Source: Chitinophagaceae bacterium (GTDB lineage: Bacteria > Bacteroidota > Bacteroidia > Chitinophagales > Chitinophagaceae). From it: 64,000 bases of DNA. The translations under genes and the position numbers were made by a program. Below are positions 1 through 9,672 of the stretch, in pieces (the stretch's first letter is position 1; every line of letters begins with the position of its first letter). The notes under the pieces were generated by a model. The model did not search any database. It saw nothing but the letters and a program-made list of their open reading frames with translations, and had not been told where the DNA came from. The DNA is taken from NCBI GenBank assembly GCA_947446645.1, contig CANFHA010000005.1, positions 186,001 through 250,000 of the forward strand, in the 5' to 3' direction.

Positions 1-215
1 TTAGCCTTGCCCATATCGCGCACGCTCATAATGCGGCCAGCCAGCGATATTTCTTTATATGCTTCCTTATTTTCTTCGCTGTAGTTTTCCTTTATATCTT
101 TCGCAGTATGAGAAATTTCATAAAGTGGGGCCGGATATGGGTCTATTCCCATCTCCAGTAATTCTTTCAGTTTGTCGCGGCGTATTAATTCCTGTTCGCT
201 GAGTGTTGCTTGCAT
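1..215 (-). CDS. lysS: Lysine--tRNA ligase, N-terminal part (runs off the window)
   Basis: Reading the minus strand from an ATG at 215-213 gives 71 codons without a stop. The peptide starts MQATLSEQELIRRDKLKEL and continues through GIDPYPAP to the window edge. The LSEQE-IRR-KL-EL-GIDPYP pattern is typical of the N-terminus of class II lysyl-tRNA synthetase, just before its OB-fold anticodon-binding domain. The enzyme charges tRNA-Lys with lysine in the cytoplasm using ATP. Only the first part is present, so the catalytic motifs cannot be checked. The gene is transcribed away from the histidine kinase gene at 399, leaving a shared 183-base upstream region. I saw no clear consensus promoter for either gene there. 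Confidence 0.85.
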   Translation of the reverse strand, partial: MQATLSEQELIRRDKLKELLEMGIDPYPAPLYEISHTAKDIKENYSEENKEAYKEISLAGRIMSVRDMGKA

Positions 216-398
216 ACGTGCAAAAATAGTTGATTGACTGATAAATCAATAATGAATTTGAGGCAAAGCTCCGGTTAAAATGAAAGTACAGGAGGTCTAT
301 ACCCGCTCGACACCAAAATGAAAAATCGGTTCAAAAGCTTACTTTTTGTTGAATAAAAGCGATACATTTAGTTTATAGAGTGGACACACTTATTACCA

Positions 399-2633
399 AT
401 GCCTAAAACACATGAAAACATAAGCGACCGTGATACACGGCTGGCTTTGTATGAATCCATAATAAATTTTTCCGACGATGCTATTTTAAGTAAAACGACG
501 GAGGGGATCATCACAAGCTGGAACCGTGGTGCTGAAAAACTATTCGGCTACCCCCCTGGTGAGGCCATAGGACAGCACATTTCAATATTAATTCCACCCC
601 CACGAATCAAAGAAGAGCTGGAAATAATTACCCGGATAAAACAGGGTGAATACATAAAACATTATGAAACCCAGCGCCTGAGAAAAGATGGAAACCTTAT
701 TGACGTTTCGCTTACAATATCGCCTATAAAGGACGAAACAGGAGCGATAACCGGTGTTTCTAAAATAGTGCGTGAGACGGAAAAGAAATATTATACACTT
801 TTTCAAAACAATCCTACACCTACCTGGGTAATAGATACCACTACATTTCAGTTCCTGGATGTAAACAAAGCCGCAATTAACCATTATGGATATAGCTACG
901 ATGAATTCCTGTCGATGACGGCCGTAGATATAAGGCCGGATGACGAAAAAGAGCGGTTTATAAATGTTGATCGTGAAAAAGATCATTCCGGGTTTAGGGG
1001 AATATGGCGGCATAAAAAAAAGGATGGTAACATAATATATGTTGAAATAAACCTGGACAACATCATTTTTAATGAGCGCAAGTGTTACCTGATCATTGTG
1101 AATGATGTTACCGAAAAAACAGAAGCGGAGATCAAACTGAAACACACTGCCCAGCGGCTCAAGCAAGCACAAAGCATAGCGCATGTAGGCAGTTGGGAAT
1201 ACAATTTTGCCACAGAGAACGTATTTCTTTCTGACGAAGCCTGCAGAATATTCGGACTTGCAACCACAGACAATGACCTCTCTTCTTCTACATTCCTGTC
1301 TTTTGTACATCCGGAAGACCTGGAACTCGTGGTAAAAAACATTAATAGATCTCACCACCTCTTCACATCGGTAGCTTTTCATTGCCGCATAGTAAGGCAG
1401 GATGGTTCTATACGACATTTGTACTCCCAAAGCGAAATTGAACTAAATGGCGAGGGCGCGGCCACCGGGCAGTATGGAGTCATACACGATATTACCGACC
1501 AGAAACTGGTAGCTGCGGAAAACCTGCAAGCCCAGCAACGCTACAAGCAGGTGCTGGATAATATACTCGACGGCCTGATGATTGACGACCATGATGGCAA
1601 AGTGATCTATGCCAACGACCAGTTCTTAAACCTGTTCGGGCTTGAACGCGAAGACCTCGAAAACCTCGTACTGGAAAATTATGTGGCGCCTGAATTCAGG
1701 CCTGTATTACGCGACCGGCACAACCGCCGAGTAGCTGGAGAAGATGTACCCGCCACATTCGAATACCAGGGACTGCAAAAGAACGGCAACAGAATATGGC
1801 TGGAAGTACGTGTTTGCAAAGTGATAGAAAATGGAATAGTAGTAGGTACACAATCTGCCATTCGCGACATTACAGACCGCAAACATGCCGAATCTGAAGT
1901 AACACGCCTTTACCAGTCGCTCGAGCAAAAAGTAAAGGAACGCACTGCCGAGCTGGAAGCAGTGAATAATGAGCTGGAATCGTTTTCCTATTCAGTGGCA
2001 CACGACCTTAGGGCGCCGCTACGCATAGTAAGCGGGTACTCGGAAATTCTAAGAAAAGACTACAGGAATAAACTAGACGTTGAAGCAGACCGTTTGATCG
2101 GCGTTATTGTTACCAATACCCATCGCATGGGAAAACTGATCGATGAAATATTAAATCTCGCGCGCCTTGGCCGTAAAGAGCTGGTTAGGGAAAATACCGA
2201 CATGAATGAGATAGTACAAACTATAGTAAACGAGCAAATGGCGTTTTCAAGTAGCGTCGTAAAATTCAGCACATCACCATTGCCGGCAGCCATATGCGAT
2301 GCTACGCTTATACGCCAGGTATGGAGTAACCTCATTTCAAATGCAGTAAAGTATTCCAGCAAAAAGCCTGACCCGCAGGTAGAGATCAACGCCTCAATAA
2401 AAGGCGACTCGGTCATCTATTCAATAAAAGATAATAGCACCGGCTTTGAGATGAAGTATGCGGACAAGCTGTTTGTCGTATTTCAGCGGCTACATAAGCA
2501 ATCAGAATTTGAAGGTACCGGCGTAGGGCTGGCCCTTGTGCAGCGAATAATATCAAGGCACGGAGGAAACGTTTGGGCAGAAGCTGAGCCGGATAAAGGC
2601 GCAACATTTTATTTCAGTTTACCAATCACCTGA
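399..2633 (+). CDS. Multi-PAS sensor histidine kinase
   Basis: A 744-residue soluble sensor kinase. Four PAS/PAC units lie at about residues 15-130, 133-240, 255-370 and 383-495, each ending in a PAC-like stretch such as ITDQK or ITDRK. A short coiled coil (EQKVKERTAELEAVNNELE) leads into the HisKA-type H-box, SVAHDLRAPL, with phospho-acceptor His535. The HATPase_c domain has an N-box (NLISNAVKY, around 644-651) and a late GTGVGLAL G2 box. Its G1 box reads DNSTGF (678-683), where the family usually has DNGxGF, so the first glycine is a serine. No membrane segment is visible, which suggests a cytoplasmic sensor. The cognate regulator gene starts two bases after the stop. The input signal is not evident from sequence. 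Confidence 0.9.
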   Translation: MPKTHENISDRDTRLALYESIINFSDDAILSKTTEGIITSWNRGAEKLFGYPPGEAIGQHISILIPPPRIKEELEIITRIKQGEYIKHYETQRLRKDGNLIDVSLTISPIKDETGAITGVSKIVRETEKKYYTLFQNNPTPTWVIDTTTFQFLDVNKAAINHYGYSYDEFLSMTAVDIRPDDEKERFINVDREKDHSGFRGIWRHKKKDGNIIYVEINLDNIIFNERKCYLIIVNDVTEKTEAEIKLKHTAQRLKQAQSIAHVGSWEYNFATENVFLSDEACRIFGLATTDNDLSSSTFLSFVHPEDLELVVKNINRSHHLFTSVAFHCRIVRQDGSIRHLYSQSEIELNGEGAATGQYGVIHDITDQKLVAAENLQAQQRYKQVLDNILDGLMIDDHDGKVIYANDQFLNLFGLEREDLENLVLENYVAPEFRPVLRDRHNRRVAGEDVPATFEYQGLQKNGNRIWLEVRVCKVIENGIVVGTQSAIRDITDRKHAESEVTRLYQSLEQKVKERTAELEAVNNELESFSYSVAHDLRAPLRIVSGYSEILRKDYRNKLDVEADRLIGVIVTNTHRMGKLIDEILNLARLGRKELVRENTDMNEIVQTIVNEQMAFSSSVVKFSTSPLPAAICDATLIRQVWSNLISNAVKYSSKKPDPQVEINASIKGDSVIYSIKDNSTGFEMKYADKLFVVFQRLHKQSEFEGTGVGLALVQRIISRHGGNVWAEAEPDKGATFYFSLPIT

Positions 2634-2635
2634 CC

Positions 2636-3076
2636 ATGGAACAGCAAGTAGATATTTTATTGATCGAAGACAATCCTGAAGAGGCCGAACTGGCTATAAG
2701 GAGCATGAAAAAAAGCAAGGTTGCCAACACCATGGTGCATATTGACGATGGCGCTGAGGCACTTGACTATATTTTTGCACGGGGAAAATATACAGGAAAC
2801 AAAGCCGGGCACCCGCGCATGATACTGCTGGACCTGAACCTGCCAAAGGTGGGAGGGCTGGAAATACTGAAGGAAGTGAAGGGCGATGAACGCACGAAAA
2901 TAATACCAGTAGTAGTGCTCACCTCGTCGCAGGAGCAGAGAGATGTAATAGAAAGCTACAAACTGGGTGTGAACAGCTATATAGTAAAGCCGGTAAACTT
3001 TGAATCATTCAGTAAAGCGATCGTGGAGCTAAATATGTATTGGCTGGTGCTTAACCAACCGCCGTTGCTCCGTTAA
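2636..3076 (+). CDS. Stand-alone response regulator (Rcp1-like receiver)
   Basis: A 146-residue receiver domain with no output domain. The acidic pocket is E11/D12 (LLIEDNPEEAEL), the phospho-acceptor is D66 in LLLDLNLPKVGG, the conserved Thr/Ser is in VVLTSS, and the Lys is in YIVKPV. The spacing GRGKYTGNKAGHPR before the active-site strand resembles the Rcp1-type regulators that pair with phytochrome-like or multi-PAS kinases. It begins two bases after the stop of the kinase at 399-2633, so the two are almost certainly co-transcribed and form a phosphorelay. With no DNA-binding domain it must act through protein contacts or pass phosphate onward. Confidence 0.9.
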   Translation: MEQQVDILLIEDNPEEAELAIRSMKKSKVANTMVHIDDGAEALDYIFARGKYTGNKAGHPRMILLDLNLPKVGGLEILKEVKGDERTKIIPVVVLTSSQEQRDVIESYKLGVNSYIVKPVNFESFSKAIVELNMYWLVLNQPPLLR

Positions 3077-3159
3077 TTTCTTTAGGCCAGGATATTAGGA
3101 TAAGAACCACAAACTTTAGCCCTGATCAAAACTTTTATAATTCATAGAAACTGCACTAC

Positions 3160-3504
3160 ATGAGCCACTCCATTTTATTTTCCTTCCAACACTTTTTCGT
3201 TGAAAACAGTGAGATCCTCGTCACCTTGTTTATTGGTGCTATATCCGGACTAATAGCGCAACTGATTACACCCGGGCGTGGATTCGGCCTGCTTGTCACA
3301 TTGGCTATAGGCTTATTGGGCGGCTGGCTCGGCAGCATGATCTTAAAGCACTACCTTGATTTCTCTGACAATGCGATAGTAAATGCCATTATCCGGTCTA
3401 CAGCTGGCGCACTCATCCTTTGCATCGCTATCAATTTAATTTTCGGCTCAAGAAATAAAGACAAAAGGGATTTGGACCGCTCGGAATATGAGTCAGGCCG
3501 CTAG
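3160..3504 (+). CDS. GlsB/YeaQ/YmgE-family small membrane protein
   Basis: A 114-residue protein with three hydrophobic helices. The middle block, IGAISGLIAQLITPGRGFGLLVTLAIGLLGGWLGS (two short parts: LIAQLITPGRG and IGLLGGWLG), matches the transglycosylase-associated/GlsB-YeaQ family (PF04226): a short inner-membrane protein with a glycine-rich second helix. Despite the family name, no lytic activity is established. Members are often linked to stress responses. The family is usually 80-90 residues; this one has an extra N-terminal stretch of about 20 residues and a charged tail. Its TAG stop overlaps the stop of the convergent gene: both use the four bases CTAG at 3501-3504. Confidence 0.75.
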   Translation: MSHSILFSFQHFFVENSEILVTLFIGAISGLIAQLITPGRGFGLLVTLAIGLLGGWLGSMILKHYLDFSDNAIVNAIIRSTAGALILCIAINLIFGSRNKDKRDLDRSEYESGR

Positions 3505-5363
3505 TGACAAAATTTGTTTATCGCTTCCCCGGCCTGCTTATATCCATGCGTTAAGGCACTTTGAAGGTCGGCGCACGGGCTTTGCCCCGCGCGATATTTC
3601 ACCATACCACGGTAGTACAGCGCCTCGCCACTGTTCGGGTTTAGCGTCACCGCCTGATTCAGATCACTCAGCGCCTGCGCTGCCCGGTCAGTTTTGGCGA
3701 ATAGCAACCCACGTCTTATATAAAACAAGGCTTCATTGCCTTCATAGCTTATTGCCTGGTTGTAGTTTTCCAGTGCTGACGTAGCATTCCCCTGCTGCTC
3801 CAGGCAGTCTGCTTTTATGTAATATGCCCGTGCATTTTGCGGCTGGTCAGCAAGTACCCTATCGGCATCAGCTATGGCTAGTTCCGGTTTCCCGGTACCT
3901 TCATAGAGCATTGCCCTGCTGAAGTATGCCTTGGTATAGTCCTTCAGTGAAATTGCTTTATTCAACGCTTCCAGTGCATCCACTACCCTGCCTTGTCGCA
4001 GATGAAGCGCTCCCTTATCATACCACGCCTTATAGTTGGCAGGATCTATCTGCACCGCCGCATTGAGGTGTGACTCCGCAATATCATATTCACCCATGCG
4101 GGTGTAGAGTGCACCCACACTATACTGCGCCACGGCTGAATTAGGGAATGTATTAAGGATGGCGGAGAAGAATTTAAGATCTGACAGCCATATATCATTT
4201 CTGATGAACGTAGAAACAAGAAGTAGCAAAGCAACAAGACTGCAGGCAACTGTGGCAAAAATCTGTTTTGCCTTATGCTGCAACCAGTTAAACAAGTGAT
4301 AGACAACCGGGAAAAAGACACCTATTGAAGCAATATACAGATACCTGTCCGCAGTAAGACATTCGCCGAACTGTACAAACTGCAGCACAAGTATAATGTT
4401 TGCAGTATAAAACACAATACCACCGCAGAGAAATAACCACTTTTTCCGATAGGCTATTATGGCCAGCGCCATAATACCAAGCGACAGTAAAAGGTATAAA
4501 TATTGCACTAAACCCACTTTCTGTGGATAAGGATATATCACAGACAGATTAACTGGCACGAACAACCTTGCTATATAGGTTACGTATGCCTGGGCAGCAA
4601 ATAGTACAGTAGTAAAAAAACTACTGACAGGGTGAAGGTCAAGCATTTTCTCAGCCGCTTGTGCCTTTATTGCTACAATGCCAAACACAATGCTTAGTAC
4701 AAAAAGCGGCATTTTTTCTATCCATACCTTTTTGCTCATCAGGTCCCGTCTCAGCCAGATATCGGTTGCCACCAGCGCTATAGGTATGGCCACCCCTACA
4801 CCCTTTGATAACATTGCAGCTGTTCCAAGCAGCACAACCCAAATCATTGACTTCAGCGATGGCTGCTGCACATAGCGTACATGTTGCAACAAGGCCAGGA
4901 AATAAAATAGACCACACAACAGAGTCTTACGCTCCGCTATCCATGATACACTTTCCGTTTGTACAGGGTGTAGCGCAAAAACAAGAGCCGTAAATAACCC
5001 CACCAACCTGTTTGGTTGCAGCTTGTTGATAAAAAGATAAAGGATCACGGCATTACAGCAGTGCAGTAATAGATTAGTAAGATGATAGACAAACGGCTGC
5101 TGACCGCCTATAAGGTAGTCAACGGCATAGGAGAACATGGTAAGCGGATGATAATTACCAATATAAAAGTGATAAAACCAACCAGCGATATGCCTGCCAG
5201 ACACGCCAGCAATATCCTTATTATGGAGCACATACTCATAATCATCCCAGGATATGAAACCGGCACCAAATATCTTACCGTACGCTATAACCACAGCGAT
5301 CACCAGCACGGCGATATCCACCCATTGCATCCCGGATTTTTCATTTGAACGAACAATGCCCAT
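3501..5363 (-). CDS. GT-C-like membrane protein with C-terminal TPRs
   Basis: 620 residues. The first 390 or so hold about ten hydrophobic helices; the rest is at least five or six tetratricopeptide repeats (for example YKAWYDKGALHLRQGRVVDAL and ARAYYIKADCLEQQGNATSAL, both in part). The first periplasmic loop has WDDYEYV, the acidic pair expected in GT-C glycosyltransferases that use lipid-linked sugars. The layout, membrane GT-C domain then TPRs, is that of the TMTC/DUF1736 type of protein mannosyltransferase. A role in protein O-glycosylation is an inference, although protein O-glycosylation is well known in Bacteroidota. It is the last gene of a minus-strand run with a second GT-C-like protein (23 bases upstream) and an NlpC/P60 protein. 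Confidence 0.7.
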   Translation of the reverse strand: MGIVRSNEKSGMQWVDIAVLVIAVVIAYGKIFGAGFISWDDYEYVLHNKDIAGVSGRHIAGWFYHFYIGNYHPLTMFSYAVDYLIGGQQPFVYHLTNLLLHCCNAVILYLFINKLQPNRLVGLFTALVFALHPVQTESVSWIAERKTLLCGLFYFLALLQHVRYVQQPSLKSMIWVVLLGTAAMLSKGVGVAIPIALVATDIWLRRDLMSKKVWIEKMPLFVLSIVFGIVAIKAQAAEKMLDLHPVSSFFTTVLFAAQAYVTYIARLFVPVNLSVIYPYPQKVGLVQYLYLLLSLGIMALAIIAYRKKWLFLCGGIVFYTANIILVLQFVQFGECLTADRYLYIASIGVFFPVVYHLFNWLQHKAKQIFATVACSLVALLLLVSTFIRNDIWLSDLKFFSAILNTFPNSAVAQYSVGALYTRMGEYDIAESHLNAAVQIDPANYKAWYDKGALHLRQGRVVDALEALNKAISLKDYTKAYFSRAMLYEGTGKPELAIADADRVLADQPQNARAYYIKADCLEQQGNATSALENYNQAISYEGNEALFYIRRGLLFAKTDRAAQALSDLNQAVTLNPNSGEALYYRGMVKYRAGQSPCADLQSALTHGYKQAGEAINKFCH

Positions 5364-5386
5364 ACTTCGGTATCAAATGTAGGTAA

Positions 5387-6913
5387 TCAGCGAAGTTTAT
5401 AAACACTCATCACCGTGCTGTTCTGCACTTTTACTGAGTACACAGTTTTAAATCGTGCAAAGTCTTCCCTTATGCCCGCGCGGTTATCTATAAGCATATA
5501 GTCTGTTGCTGCCATATCGTCTATCACCAGTATCCGCTTACGGTCCTCAGGCTTCAGCATCATTATATTATTATAGAGTGGCGGCACTGACAGGGCTATT
5601 TTGATTGTATCCGACTTATCGGTACCTACCAGGTAGTCTAGACCCTGCTTAAAACTACAGCCCCAGTAGTCAAGCTGGTAATTCCTGTTCAGGCGCTCTT
5701 CAGAGTGAGAAACAAGCGCATTAAAATAAACTTGTTGAAAAGGATGATTCAGTACAATAAAGCCTACCGACGCAATTACTTGTGCACCGCATGCCACTAT
5801 CACCACTGATCTGATTTTTGTACGCAATAATCGCTCAATGAACCACAGCGTACACAGTGCAAAAGAAGGATAGATAAAATAAAGGTGCCGCCAGTCGTTA
5901 TAGAGAAATGAATTAGTATAAATAACTATAAATACCGGCCCAAAGAAACAATATAGATAAAGCAGGTAATTGCGCTGTTGGGTATTAGCAACAAAGCTCA
6001 TCGGCTTTTTGAAAAAAGCGATCACTACCCAAACCAATCCGCCCGCCCCGCATATCAGCCAGAGAATCGGAGTAGTTATTGACAGCCAGAACGGAAGGTA
6101 GGTCCATGACTGGTGCCCGGACTGATAGGTTAGCCGCGTGCTGTTCTGCTCATTAATTAGCTGAAATATCTCATTAAAATTGTGCACCGGCGCGCTCCAT
6201 AAAAATGGCCACCACACGAAAAAAGACAAGAGAAATGCGCCGATAAACACCCCTGCCTTTTTCAGCAGATCTGCAGAACTTCGGCTTTGCCCCGCGCCCT
6301 GTATTCTGTCAAGCAATAGAAACAAAAGCACCGGGGCCACAAGAATGAAACCAATGATCCTGACGCTGGCAGTATAGCCACATACCAGGCCCGCAATTAA
6401 AAAAAATAACGGCCTATGCTTCTCAAACGCTACCTGAATTGCTGTGAAGGAGATAATAAACATCGCCATTAGCGGCGTGTCTTTGGAATTAAAGAACGAA
6501 TGCGCATAAAATCTTGGGAAACATGCTATCAGCAAGAAAGCAAGAACAGCAATAAACCGGTTACGGAATAGCCGGTAGGCAAGTATATAGAACGATAACG
6601 CACTCAGCAGAAAGAGCACATGCTCTGTGAGGTGCCGCGCCAGGTATACATCTCTTGTGTCGGTAAGATGAAAAGCGCGCTCGATAAACATAAGCGGCAA
6701 TTCAAACGCAGGACCATAACACCTGTCCCGCGACTGGAATAAATCGCGGTTGCCACCAAAAATATAATCCCATGTCTGGGCACCCAGGTTTCTTTGCAGC
6801 GGTTCATCCCAGCTTATACCATAGTCATTGTACACTACAAGCCCCATGATCAAAAAAATGATAAACAGGATAATTCCGGGCAGGTACGCAAGTATCCGTT
6901 TACTTATGCTCAT
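5387..6913 (-). CDS. GT-C-type glycosyltransferase-like integral membrane protein
   Basis: 508 residues with a short cytoplasmic start and about ten or eleven hydrophobic helices through residue 420, then a soluble tail. The first extracytoplasmic loop holds YGISWDEPLQ, the Asp-Glu pair typical of GT-C enzymes (ArnT/PMT_2 type), and a second loop has FFNSKDTPL, another common motif in this superfamily. Such enzymes move a sugar from a polyprenyl-phosphate donor to a lipid or protein on the outer face of the inner membrane. The acceptor here is unknown. The gene starts 11 bases downstream of the NlpC/P60 gene and is followed 23 bases later by the TPR GT-C gene, so a shared transcript is likely. 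Confidence 0.7.
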   Translation of the reverse strand: MSISKRILAYLPGIILFIIFLIMGLVVYNDYGISWDEPLQRNLGAQTWDYIFGGNRDLFQSRDRCYGPAFELPLMFIERAFHLTDTRDVYLARHLTEHVLFLLSALSFYILAYRLFRNRFIAVLAFLLIACFPRFYAHSFFNSKDTPLMAMFIISFTAIQVAFEKHRPLFFLIAGLVCGYTASVRIIGFILVAPVLLFLLLDRIQGAGQSRSSADLLKKAGVFIGAFLLSFFVWWPFLWSAPVHNFNEIFQLINEQNSTRLTYQSGHQSWTYLPFWLSITTPILWLICGAGGLVWVVIAFFKKPMSFVANTQQRNYLLYLYCFFGPVFIVIYTNSFLYNDWRHLYFIYPSFALCTLWFIERLLRTKIRSVVIVACGAQVIASVGFIVLNHPFQQVYFNALVSHSEERLNRNYQLDYWGCSFKQGLDYLVGTDKSDTIKIALSVPPLYNNIMMLKPEDRKRILVIDDMAATDYMLIDNRAGIREDFARFKTVYSVKVQNSTVMSVYKLR

Positions 6914-6924
6914 GGGGTCAGATA

Positions 6925-7710
6925 TTAAAATACGCGGCGCACCATTCTCAGGTTATGCGTCCGTCGTTTCAGCGATACGCTGATGATGCCGCCCTGGTCT
7001 ATACGGTCTATTACCACCCTGCCCGATGTCTCAGTGGCGTGTATAATGGTTTGGGTATCCAGCAGTATACCCACATGATTTATTTTACCTTCTTTTTCGT
7101 CAAAAAAGGCAAGATCGCCGCACCGCGCGTGCTGTAGAAAATCCACCAGTTCGCCCGACAACGCCTGCTGGCTGGCATCACGCGGCAGCCTATGATTACA
7201 TAATTTGTACGCCATCTGGCTAAGGCCCGAACAGTCGAGCCCGGTGGCGCTGCGGCCTCCCCACAGGTAAGGGGCATGCAGGTATTTCATAACCGCACTC
7301 TTCAGGCTATCCCCGGTAAGCACTGCTTTACTCATTACTTGTTTCTTTCCTTTAAATTTCCCTGCTTCATTCACCGGCACCAGGCTGCCTGCTTTCATGC
7401 TTACCAGCTCGCTACCCAGTGGCAGCAGCATCTCCTGCTCCGGCATCACCAGCTTACCGCTATGGCTGGCCGAAAAATACTTGGTGGCCTTTTGATATTC
7501 TTTTTTCTGCACCACCTTTAGCTGCGATGGCTTACACCACCCTTCATAGTCATCCCACGCGCTGGCAATTCTGGCCCAGTCCTTGTTGTTCACCTCCTGT
7601 ATCTCCACCTTCTCACCAAACAACAGTTGGTTCACCTGCTCGGCCCGGTGGCTCGGTTCGCTCCTCACCGGCATCAGTGGTACATTGCAATATGCGTAAG
7701 CTAACACCAT
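6925..7710 (-). CDS. NlpC/P60 family peptidase with N-terminal SH3-like domains
   Basis: 261 residues. The C-terminal half is an NlpC/P60 papain-like domain with catalytic Cys160 (TGLDCSGL), His212 (KINHVGIL) and a third polar residue at His224 (IIHATETSG). The YLWGG-RSATGLDCSG block is the standard signature. The first 120 residues resemble paired bacterial SH3 domains, as in YkfC-type gamma-D-glutamyl-diamino acid endopeptidases that trim muropeptides released from the cell wall. No clear signal peptide is visible from the chosen start, so the site of action is uncertain: cytoplasmic recycling or an undetected export signal. It is first in the run with the two GT-C-like membrane proteins. 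Confidence 0.8.
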   Translation of the reverse strand: MVLAYAYCNVPLMPVRSEPSHRAEQVNQLLFGEKVEIQEVNNKDWARIASAWDDYEGWCKPSQLKVVQKKEYQKATKYFSASHSGKLVMPEQEMLLPLGSELVSMKAGSLVPVNEAGKFKGKKQVMSKAVLTGDSLKSAVMKYLHAPYLWGGRSATGLDCSGLSQMAYKLCNHRLPRDASQQALSGELVDFLQHARCGDLAFFDEKEGKINHVGILLDTQTIIHATETSGRVVIDRIDQGGIISVSLKRRTHNLRMVRRVF

Positions 7711-7806
7711 TCGCTAAAAGTACAAAAACACCCTTAACACATTCACAAAGCCACAAATACCTTTTCAACCATCAATCCACATACAGTTTTTACCCCACCA
7801 ATCGCG

Positions 7807-7853
7807 GACTTACGACTCATGACTTACGACTCACGACTCTCAACTTATGACTA
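7807..7853. repeat. Degenerate short tandem repeat (ACTTACGACTCA-type)
   Basis: In the 280-base gap between the NlpC gene and rny, variants of ACGACTCA/CTTATGACTA occur back to back four or five times. The array is imperfect, lies between divergent genes and has no coding potential. It resembles the CTTATC array at 12064 and the CTCAATAGCTTAATG array at 49193 in style but not in sequence. Confidence 0.6.
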
Positions 7854-7990
7854 AATTTTATGTATGCAGCCGTCATTCCTAAACCGAAATGTTTGATTAA
7901 CTTAGCACGCAAAACTATGCCGGACCCTAATATTTTATTATTAAATATACAGGGGGCAAATGACATATAATATAAAATCTACAAAAACTT

Positions 7991-9565
7991 ATGGAATCAA
8001 CGATCATAGCCCTCGTTGCAGCAATTGGGGCTCTAGTAATAGGTATTTTCCTTGGCAAAATGATTTTTGCCAAGAATACAAAAAAGGAGCTTGAAGAAGC
8101 GGAGATACAGGCAAAGAAAACACTGGAAGACGCAAAAACACTCGCAGAAACGCTAAAAGAAAAGAAAGTACTTGAAGCCAAAGAACATTTCCTGCAACTA
8201 AAGAGCACACACGAAAAAGAAGTAACACAGCGCCAGCAAAAAGTAGTAGAAGCCGAAAGCAAACTAAAACAAACGGAGCAAAGCCTGAAAGACAAAACTG
8301 CCGCCGTACAGCGTCAGACACAGGAGAATGAGCAGCTTAAGGAAAGCCTGGACAGCCAGCTTAAGGCCTTCAATATAAAGCGCGTGGAGCTGGAAAAGCA
8401 CCACGAAGAGCATGTGAAGCGCCTTGAAAAAGTAGCCGGCCTGTCTGCCGAGCAAGCTAAGGTAGAGCTGATGGAAGTGGTGAAGGAAGAAGCCCGAACC
8501 CGCGCTATGGCTCATGTGAAGGACATCATGGAAGAGGCTAAGGTGAATGCTTCTAAAGAAGCTAAGAAAATCATCATTCAAAGCATACAGCGCCTGGGTT
8601 CTGAGCAGGCTATCGAAAATGCCATTACCGTATTCAACCTTGAGAGCGACGAAATTAAAGGCCAGATCATAGGCCGTGAAGGCCGTAACATCCGCGCGCT
8701 GGAAGCAGCAACCGGTGTAGACCTTATTATTGATGACACCCCTGAAGCAATAGTCCTCTCCTGCTTCGATCCGCTACGCCGCGAGATAGCGCGCCTGTCG
8801 CTGCAGCGCCTCGTACAGGATGGCCGTATACACCCAGCCCGTATTGAGGAAGTAGTAGAAAAGACCAAGAAACAGCTGGAAGAACAGATAATGGAAATAG
8901 GTGAGCGCACCATCATAGAACTGGGCGTACACGGACTGCATAAAGACCTGGTGCGCCTGGTGGGCAAGATGCGTTTCCGCTCATCTTACGGGCAGAACCT
9001 GCTGATGCACTCTAAGGAAACAGCCAACCTTTGCGGCCTGATGGCTGCTGAGCTGGGACTTGGCCAGAAGGTAGTGAAATTGGCAAAACGCGCCGGCCTG
9101 CTGCATGATATAGGCAAGGTTCCGGATGAAGAAACAGAACTAAGCCACGCACTGCTTGGTGCCAAGGTTGCAGAGCGTTGCGGTGAGCATGCATCTATAG
9201 TGAACGCCATTGGCGCCCACCACGATGAAATGGAAATGCTCTACATCATATCTCCTATAGTACAGGCTTGTGACGCCATCAGCGGCGCCCGCCCGGGTGC
9301 AAGGCGCGAGATGATGCAAAGCTACCTGCAGCGTATAAAAGACCTGGAGAACCTGGCAATGGCCTATCCTGGTGTAGAAAAAGCCTACGCCATACAGGCA
9401 GGCCGCGAGCTGCGTGTACTGGTAGAAGCCGACAAAATAAACGATGCAGAAAGCGACAAGCTCTCATTCGAAATAGCCGATAAGATTCAAAAAGAAATGC
9501 AATACCCCGGCCAGATAAAGGTGACGGTTATAAGGGAACTGAGGGCGGTGAACATAGCGAGGTAG
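7991..9565 (+). CDS. rny: Ribonuclease Y
   Basis: 524 residues, the usual length for RNase Y. An N-terminal membrane helix (about residues 4-25) is followed by a long charged coiled coil (about 30-190). Next comes a KH domain with [11 protein letters not shown] (about 225-235), then an HD domain with the LLHDIGK metal motif and a later GAHHDE. RNase Y is a membrane-anchored endoribonuclease that starts mRNA decay. The chosen ATG places the hydrophobic helix at the very N-terminus, as in the family. The gene is followed, after about 107 bases, by the first of three near-identical terminator hairpins, so it seems to be transcribed apart from the AT-rich cassettes behind it. Confidence 0.95.
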   Translation: MESTIIALVAAIGALVIGIFLGKMIFAKNTKKELEEAEIQAKKTLEDAKTLAETLKEKKVLEAKEHFLQLKSTHEKEVTQRQQKVVEAESKLKQTEQSLKDKTAAVQRQTQENEQLKESLDSQLKAFNIKRVELEKHHEEHVKRLEKVAGLSAEQAKVELMEVVKEEARTRAMAHVKDIMEEAKVNASKEAKKIIIQSIQRLGSEQAIENAITVFNLESDEIKGQIIGREGRNIRALEAATGVDLIIDDTPEAIVLSCFDPLRREIARLSLQRLVQDGRIHPARIEEVVEKTKKQLEEQIMEIGERTIIELGVHGLHKDLVRLVGKMRFRSSYGQNLLMHSKETANLCGLMAAELGLGQKVVKLAKRAGLLHDIGKVPDEETELSHALLGAKVAERCGEHASIVNAIGAHHDEMEMLYIISPIVQACDAISGARPGARREMMQSYLQRIKDLENLAMAYPGVEKAYAIQAGRELRVLVEADKINDAESDKLSFEIADKIQKEMQYPGQIKVTVIRELRAVNIAR

Positions 9566-9587
9566 TTATCTTGATGAGACTGGTATT

Positions 9588-9642
9588 GTCATGGTGAGCC
9601 CCCACTTGTCACAGTGAGCGAAGTCGAACTGCGAACCATGAC
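9588..9642. repeat. Small inverted-repeat-bounded element between rny and its terminator
   Basis: A 55-base stretch begins GTCATGGT and ends with the exact inverse ACCATGAC. Inside is GTCACAGTGAGCGAAGTCGA, which resembles the 'GTCATCCTGAGCGAAGTCGA' dispersed intergenic repeat common in Bacteroidota genomes. It has no coding potential. Confidence 0.45.
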
Positions 9643-9672
9643 TGCTGAATGAAGTACAAAAGCGAAACTTAG

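Noticed and set aside
588..1430. 280-codon minus-strand frame inside the first histidine kinase
   Set aside because: Antisense to a clear four-PAS kinase; composition (Tyr/Cys/Phe-rich) is typical of a shadow frame.
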